Below, in pieces: positions 58,626-64,000 of a DNA stretch of 64,000 bases. Under the pieces are notes generated by a model. It did no database searches. It was given only the letters and a program-made list of their open reading frames with translations, and was not told the origin of the DNA. The stretch is from Mytilus trossulus (Eukaryota; Mollusca; Bivalvia; Mytilida; Mytilidae). Location of the stretch: assembly GCF_036588685.1 (NCBI RefSeq), contig NC_086377.1, positions 67,958,283-68,022,282 on the forward strand. The letters run 5' to 3'. The translations under genes and the position numbers were made by a program. Position 1 is the stretch's first letter. Each line of letters opens with the position of its first letter.

Positions 58626-60765
58626 ATGTGGTCAATGTTGATAATGCTCAGTTGTGTTATTGGTTCTGTGCAGAGTCAAAGTATGTACAATATTTTCATA
58701 GAGGGGGAGATTATATTATTAAGACATTTTATTTTTCGTTAATTAATATCTTACAATATATAATTCAGACATTTGTAACCTTGATGTGAAAAGCACAATC
58801 GTTACTTAAACGCTGAATGTTTGTTTTTTTTTTACTTTTTCTATCGTTTAAAATATTTTCATTTATGTTAATTGTAATAAAGCTTTAATGGTAAGATACT
58901 AAAACATTAAAGGGAGGAATTGCTTAATTTTCATATGATGAAGACAAATCTTTCAACCAGTTAAATTGAGGTCTGGAGCTGGCATGTCAGTAACTGCTAG
59001 TACTCCTTTGTTAATTTATATATGTGGTTTTAATTTTGCTTTTGTGTTTATTTTCTTTATTTTATAGTTTGTCATTTGTTTATCATTACGAATTAATAAT
59101 AATCATTGTAACAAATTGTTTGTTATTATACTGATCTTTTATGGCGTCCTTGATTGACAATAAAAATATTGTATTGTATTGTATTGGATATTTACATTTT
59201 CCTTCGTTTCATCTGTTACCTATTCTGATATCGAGCTCGGACTTCGTTATAATTGAGTTTTACTGTGCGTATTGTTGTGTGTTTGTTTATTCTACATTGG
59301 CTAGAGGTATAGGGGAAGGGTTTACGTTGCACAAAACATGTTTTAACCCGCACTATTTTTGCGACTGTCCAATGCCATAAGCATCTGGCCTTTGTTAGTC
59401 TTGTATGGGTTTTTGTTCATCAAATTTTAGTTCATATGTTGCAGCTGAACTAGTGCACACGTTTTGTTAAGGGCCAAATGAAGCCCGCCTCCTGGTGTGG
59501 GATTTTCTTGCTGTATTGAAGACCCATTGCTGACCTTAACCTGTTTATACTCTTTGGTCGGGTTGTTGTCTTTTTGACATGTGAATTATTTTTTTGATAT
59601 TCGTTGTTATTCCGTGGTTAACATGTCAAAATGTACTATCATATTGTTTATTTATGTATTTCTCTGTCCTTAGTGTTCCTGCATTTATTTGACCTGTATT
59701 CCTGTCGTGTAATGTTGTTATTTCAGCGGTATTGGCTAGCAACAAAACCTGGTTCAATCCACCATTTTTTTACTTAAAATGTCCTGCACCATTACCAAAA
59801 TGGCAGCTGTTATCTAATAGTTTCCATGTAAGTTGCATTGTTGGTTTTTTTTCTTGCACTTCAGTGTTTCTGTTGTTTCGCTGTTTTTATCGTATAGTTG
59901 ATGTGTTTCCATCGGTTATAGTTTGTAACCCGGATTTGGTTTCTGTCAATTGATTTATGACTTTTGAACAGCGGTAAACTACTATAATTGTATTTATTTA
60001 AGCCAAGAAAAAGATTTGCATTTGGCGCTTTTGGGATTCGGCAGCTCTATATTTTTTTCTGGTTTTATAATTTTGAATATGAAATAACTTGGTGTGTTTT
60101 GAATTCGAGCTGACTGTTTTACGATTGTCATAAAAGATATGTCTTTTAAAATGCATTTAAAATTATTTTAAAAGTGACAAACCATAACTTGAAACTTTAA
60201 CTACAATTATCTTCAAACTGAATTTTATACAATTTTGTACTTGTGTATTTATAGTAGTACCTACCTGCCCGATCGGAATACCACTACCTAACATCAATTG
60301 TGGGCGTGGTTCAAATCGTCAAAACTGCCCGGCTTTGTTTTACTGCAACATTCACCCGACGGATGCGTTTGCTGTGTGTTGCATGAAGGTCAGTACTAAA
60401 CACTTTACGCTGATAAAATATGAAATTGATAAACCTTCGTGTTAGTTATTCCTGATTCCCGATAAAGCGCTTCGGACGCACAAAAAAAGTATAGTTAGAA
60501 TTCTATTCAGGATGGGTTTTTTTTTCGTCCAGTGCATGGCACCTATTTAAATCTGCTGTCATATTGTTTTATTTACAATTATACAAGTAATAGTAAAAAG
60601 CATTATTTTGTTATCAACATAAGTCTATGCTTTTCCCTCGTATTAGAATCAATCGTTTTCAAATCGGTTTATAAGCATTCTTATTAATATCGCTTTCTGA
60701 TATTTAACATTATTTGGAATATCTTATTGAAACACATAGCATTTATTTTCCAGCTACCTGGCTAA
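58626..60765 (+). CDS. secreted one-domain lustrin-type cysteine-rich protein
   Basis: Exons: 58626-58680 (signal, phase 1), 60255-60388 (module, ending phase 0) and 60754-60765 (L-P-G-stop); the product is 66 aa. Residues 1-18 ([18 protein letters not shown]) are the signal peptide. The module has C23-P-x-G-x-P, C34-G, C43-P, C49 and the pair C60-C61 preceded by F-A-V, an excellent match to the lustrin cysteine-rich repeat. The exon 2 acceptor is TAGTAG, a NAGNAG site; use of the second AG would drop one valine. The right breakpoint of the segmental duplication (59525-59528) is in intron 1, so the signal exon exists in both units but the module exon only here. A secreted matrix or defence peptide is likely by family; the partner is unknown. 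Confidence 0.78.
59290..59610 (+). repeat. interspersed repeat spanning the right breakpoint
   Basis: Full-length version of the repeat cut at 42608. It runs past 59528 into 'gctgaccttaacctg' and 'ggtcgggttgttgtcttttt', which are absent at the junction. Confidence 0.6.
59650..60000 (+). repeat. retroelement 3'-tail repeat
   Basis: It contains 'cctggttcaatccaccattt', 'gtttctgttgtttcgctg' and 'tgtaacccggatttggtttc', and matches the reverse-orientation repeat at 14530-14730. The 73-aa open frame at 59732 is part of it. It lies in intron 1 of the one-domain lustrin gene. Confidence 0.55.
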
Positions 60766-60879
60766 ATTTGTATGTCAAAGATGCATCGTGTTGTTTGTAC
60801 AAAGAAAGGATGTCATCAAAGATGTATGGATCCTACTTGCTGACCATTGTTTTGACACAGATAAATACATAAACTATTT

Positions 60880-60885
60880 AATAAA
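60880..60885 (+). terminator. polyadenylation signal of the one-domain lustrin gene
   Basis: AATAAA lies 115 bp after the stop. The spacing is similar to the two-domain gene (141 bp). Confidence 0.6.
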
Positions 60886-61224
60886 TTGGAATTCAAAATC
60901 AAAATGAAAGACGTGTTCTTTTTGTTGTACCCGAATCCTGTCATGCAATTAATTTAATCCACATATGCGACATTACATGCATTAAATGCAATCAAGAAAA
61001 AGGGGTCGTTTCGTGTTGATGTGTTTCACAAAATGTCATTTATCTTTAAAATACTTCATTTAAGAAATGTGTACACTTTTTTGAAGTATTCTTCATGATT
61101 AATCCTTCATATGTTTTCATTTTAAGTGAGTTATTGAATCGTGCATATAGTGATGGCCAATTGGTCCAAGAGTAGAAGGTTGTTTGGTTCTAACATGATT
61201 TATGAAATTCTTTATAAAATTTAC

Positions 61225-61458
61225 CTATGAATATATTAACAAAATTGAAAACATTATAGTGACGTTATTCTGTTGTTGTTCCTGTTCTTCAATTTCGTCT
61301 CTCACGTATCCGTCTTTGGCATTTTTGGATTGCCAATGACCATGAACTTTGAAAAGCGTATCTGAAACAAAATTATTTGTGGCTTTGAGTAGCGCCTCCG
61401 CTTTGTGAACTACGCAGACCGAATTACATGTTGTGTAAACATATTGCACATAAATCAA
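61225..61458 (-). pseudogene. tyrosine-recombinase C-terminal relic
   Basis: The minus-strand frame (77 aa) includes V-S-D-T-L-F-K-V-H-G-H-W and then S-K-N-A-K-D-G-Y-V-R-D. This is the HxW box and the nucleophilic-tyrosine region of tyrosine recombinases carried by metazoan mobile elements (DIRS- or Crypton-type). The usual H-x-L-R-S-G-G-A box before it is replaced by an out-of-frame trace (S-G-G-A-T is visible in another frame near 61395). The catalytic arginine is therefore lost and the gene is dead. No other part of the element was seen nearby. Confidence 0.55.
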
Positions 61459-62609
61459 AGTGACAAATTTTTCTGGCTGTTATATAAGATAACGGCTTAT
61501 TTATTTATTTACTCAATACCAAAATATCTCTTTTATACTGTTAAAAAAAAATGTACTCCGATAAAAATTAATCCTGGCAAAATCACAATAAAGTTTACTA
61601 ATTAACAGGAAAAGTGGGCATAATCAGACTCTGTAATCCTGTCTGTAAATATCGGTTTTATCTATAACTCTAATTTCAAGGTAAGTATTATGAAAACTGA
61701 TATCACTCAAGTTTTATTTGTATCTAAGAAATCCAGTAAAAGAAATATTTATCATGACACAGGTTAAGAAGTAAAACAATAATGACCGTGTGATAAGTTT
61801 TTTTTCTTTTCCATTTGTTTCGCCATAATTGTTTTACAACCTTCTCAGAAATGTTTGACAGTAACCTGCTACAAAAGTTTTGGATATAAAAACCATTCAT
61901 TATAGGTGTAATACCACCATTGATTTTCCCCAATTAGTCTTTGTTAAATTTGCACTTTTCAAAAAATAGTGCAGAATTTATCTTTGTTTCAAATAAAGAA
62001 ATAGTTGGCATGAGTAAAATTTTATCCTGTCCAGTTCTATAGAAAAATGTTCACATAACATTTCATTGCATATAAGAAAATAACCATCATTGGAAGTTAA
62101 CCAATCAAATTTCTCCCCTTATTCTATGTGTGCAAAAGGTTTAGTCACCATGTAACCTCAAGATTACAAAATTTTCTATAGAAACCACAAATAAAAATAA
62201 TGGTGTTTAGAAATACCCAAGACATATGTTTATGACACAGAAATAATTTTACTGCAATAAAATGTAGAATTAATTACGTACAACGGTCAAATTCAAGGGA
62301 ACATTTTTTAGACCTTCTTTCGTATACAACCGGATGTGACATACCATGATTTGGTGTTATTATAGTATAATATACCTATACCACTTAATTGCGTTAAAGT
62401 TAAAGTTAAGTGCGGACACATATGAAGCTTTTTGTATTAAATCTGTGAAATACAAGGAAACCGTAAATTGGTCCACAGACATAAATTTTACAAATTTATA
62501 AAAATACAAATAGTCGGCCACTCAAGGATGAAAAGAAAACGAGGACATAGAAATGAAGATAAATAATTAATACCGATGAATCAACGATACATGCCTACGA
62601 ATACAAGAG
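61459..62609. other. intergenic, nothing firm recognised
   Basis: No supported exon. AT-rich sequence with short open frames only. Confidence 0.4.
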
Positions 62610-63930
62610 TTGTTCATTATAACAACCACGAGAACAGACTTACATATGAATGAGACAAACGTACGGATCAACAAGGACCATATATGAACAAACAAGTATA
62701 TGGACAGAAAATGAAAAAGCTATTCACGGAACCTAGAGGTCCGTTCTGACAAATAAATTAAAAGAAAGACATGCAGGTTGTGTAAACTGAGGTATACGAG
62801 ATAGTATCAATTTTTGCAGCCTGCACTGAGTATCGCTCTGTAATAAGTTAATGCCATTCTTTGACAGAATGTTTTTTTTAATTCATTTTTATGATCAAAT
62901 CACTGCATAGTTAAACAACTTTTATTAACCCTTTTAAATTATTTAATCATTTTTCTTTCCATGGCAATCCTGCATAAAGTAAACCTTATAATAAAAAAGT
63001 AAGTTTAATCTTACGATAATGAACTGCTGCTCTTTTAAAAAGAACTTACCAAGTAAAAATTATCATATTTATAGTCAGGTCATCCATATTTCAGTATAAC
63101 TAACGATAAATTGAAAAGATTTTTTAAACAAAAAATTAGCAGAATTTCAACCTGTCTAACTTATTGATTCCGATGCATTCTTTATGTGATAGTTTTGTTC
63201 AATTCAAAAAGTTTAATTTTCAAAAGACAGATGTGTGTCAATATAAGTCAGCGAATAGGAATATAACGTATATAAACAAATATATGCCTTGAAATCTTTT
63301 TAATTTGTTTTACTTCAAAACGATACTATGCAATGGTGTTAAAAACTTTGTGTTTGACCATAGACAATGATAAAACTTAAAACCAGACTAGAGCTAAAAA
63401 AACACAGCCACAACACGATCACAACAAAGTTACGACACATTCACAATAATGGTTAAAACGTGGGCATGTCACTCTCGTTGTTTAAAACAATGATGATGTA
63501 TTTTATAATATAATCCTGTATAAAATATGATAGCACGTAAAAGTTGCGGTTTTATAGAGGATGTTCTTCAAGAATATAGATGTACACATGCATTTAATGT
63601 ATGACATTTCATTTGAAATATCCTTACCATGGATTAATTTATTTCGAAACTTGGCATTCCAAAAAATACCATATGAACGTCTATGTTTGATAGAAAAACT
63701 GGATTTTAGTATGTATTACATGAATAAAGTCTGACTTATTTTGTCATGTTCACATAATCTACCGTGATAGTGGAACGACAGTATTGAATTGTCATATGAG
63801 CACCATTCAAATGTATAATCTCAAACATGTTTTTTTTTCTGTAACTTTTTTATCTGTTTGTTCATTTGAAAGGTGTTTTGTAGTATAAGATTGAATGTAA
63901 CTAGTACAGTGGTATGCTCTGTAATCTTAT
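62610..63930 (+). repeat. block X, copy 3 (old, diverged)
   Basis: It follows the one-domain lustrin gene as copies 1 and 2 follow the two-domain genes. Anchors are 'gagaacagacttacatatga' against 'gaaaacagacttatgtatga', 'gacaatgataaaactta', 'gatagcacgtaaaagttgcg', and 'actagtacagtgg' at 63900. Divergence and indels are far greater than between units I and II, so this is an older duplication of lustrin gene plus downstream DNA. Confidence 0.65.
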
Positions 63931-64000
63931 CTCATCCCTACTGTGACATTCTTTATTTATAATACAAAGGATGGGTGATGCATGTATGACTGGAGACGCT

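Larger units (their letters stand above)
42609..59528 (+). repeat. tandem segmental duplication, unit II (~16.9 kb)
   Basis: Second copy of 24850-42608. It lacks the R1 at 34956, the extra MITE units and the 350-bp array. It gained an R1 at 50439 and a 0.6-kb hairpin element at 51098, and keeps more of the reverse-transcriptase element at 55951-56616. Short common inversions or rearrangements were not seen. Confidence 0.93.

Overview
This is a eukaryotic, AT-rich, intron- and repeat-dense stretch, best read as genomic DNA of a marine bivalve, probably a Mytilus-type mussel. The basis is the small multi-exon genes for secreted cysteine-rich proteins, GT-AG introns, and interspersed repeats of bivalve type (the element ending in TCATTGGCACTCACACCAC, the GCTCACCTGGCCC repeat, and retroelement tails). 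The species is an inference. No long single-exon gene, rRNA, tRNA or CRISPR array was found; nearly all longer open frames lie in repeats.

Layout. (1) 1-14.1 kb: two tandem paralogues of a secreted WAP-type gene. Copy A is cut by the window edge (last two coding exons, 1133-1971). Copy B looks complete (9239-14043, six coding exons, 119-121 aa) and has a 17-nt micro-exon and a GC-AG intron inside its WAP domain. (2) 14-22 kb: a 1.3-kb repeat, a decayed signal-peptide exon (18171), a 28-bp minisatellite split by a SINE-like insertion, and a 24-bp minisatellite of exactly 15 units. (3) 22126-25615: a secreted Kunitz + Cys-linker + WAP gene (146 aa) whose signal exon is present three times in tandem. 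(4) 24850-59528: a tandem segmental duplication, unit I 24850-42608 and unit II 42609-59528. Each unit carries a WAP exon, a dead lustrin-type exon, an intact two-domain lustrin-type gene (99 aa), an orphan last exon, retroelement relics, MITEs, and a promoter plus signal exon near its right end. (5) 59.5-64 kb: the remaining exons of a one-domain lustrin-type gene (58626-60765, 66 aa), a tyrosine-recombinase relic, and an older, diverged third copy of the 31.5-33.4 kb block.

Main discovery. Both breakpoints of the ~17-kb duplication fall in phase-1 introns of two different secreted-protein genes, with a 4-bp CATT microhomology. At the junction this puts the promoter and signal exon of the lustrin gene (41652-41764) upstream of the WAP exon of the Kunitz-WAP gene (43213-43373), in the same orientation and in phase. 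The predicted product is a new 71-aa secreted single-WAP protein, while both parent genes stay complete at the outer edges. This is exon shuffling by tandem duplication, caught with its breakpoints still readable.

How the genes fit together. The four complete ancestral-type genes and the two duplication products use the same plan: a TATA box 49-64 bp before the ATG, a very short signal exon, then one module per exon (mostly phase 1). Kunitz and WAP modules are commonly serine-protease inhibitors; lustrin-type cysteine-rich modules are known from nacre proteins and nematode Kunitz proteins. The cluster could serve shell matrix, mucus or immune protease control; the sequence does not decide between these.
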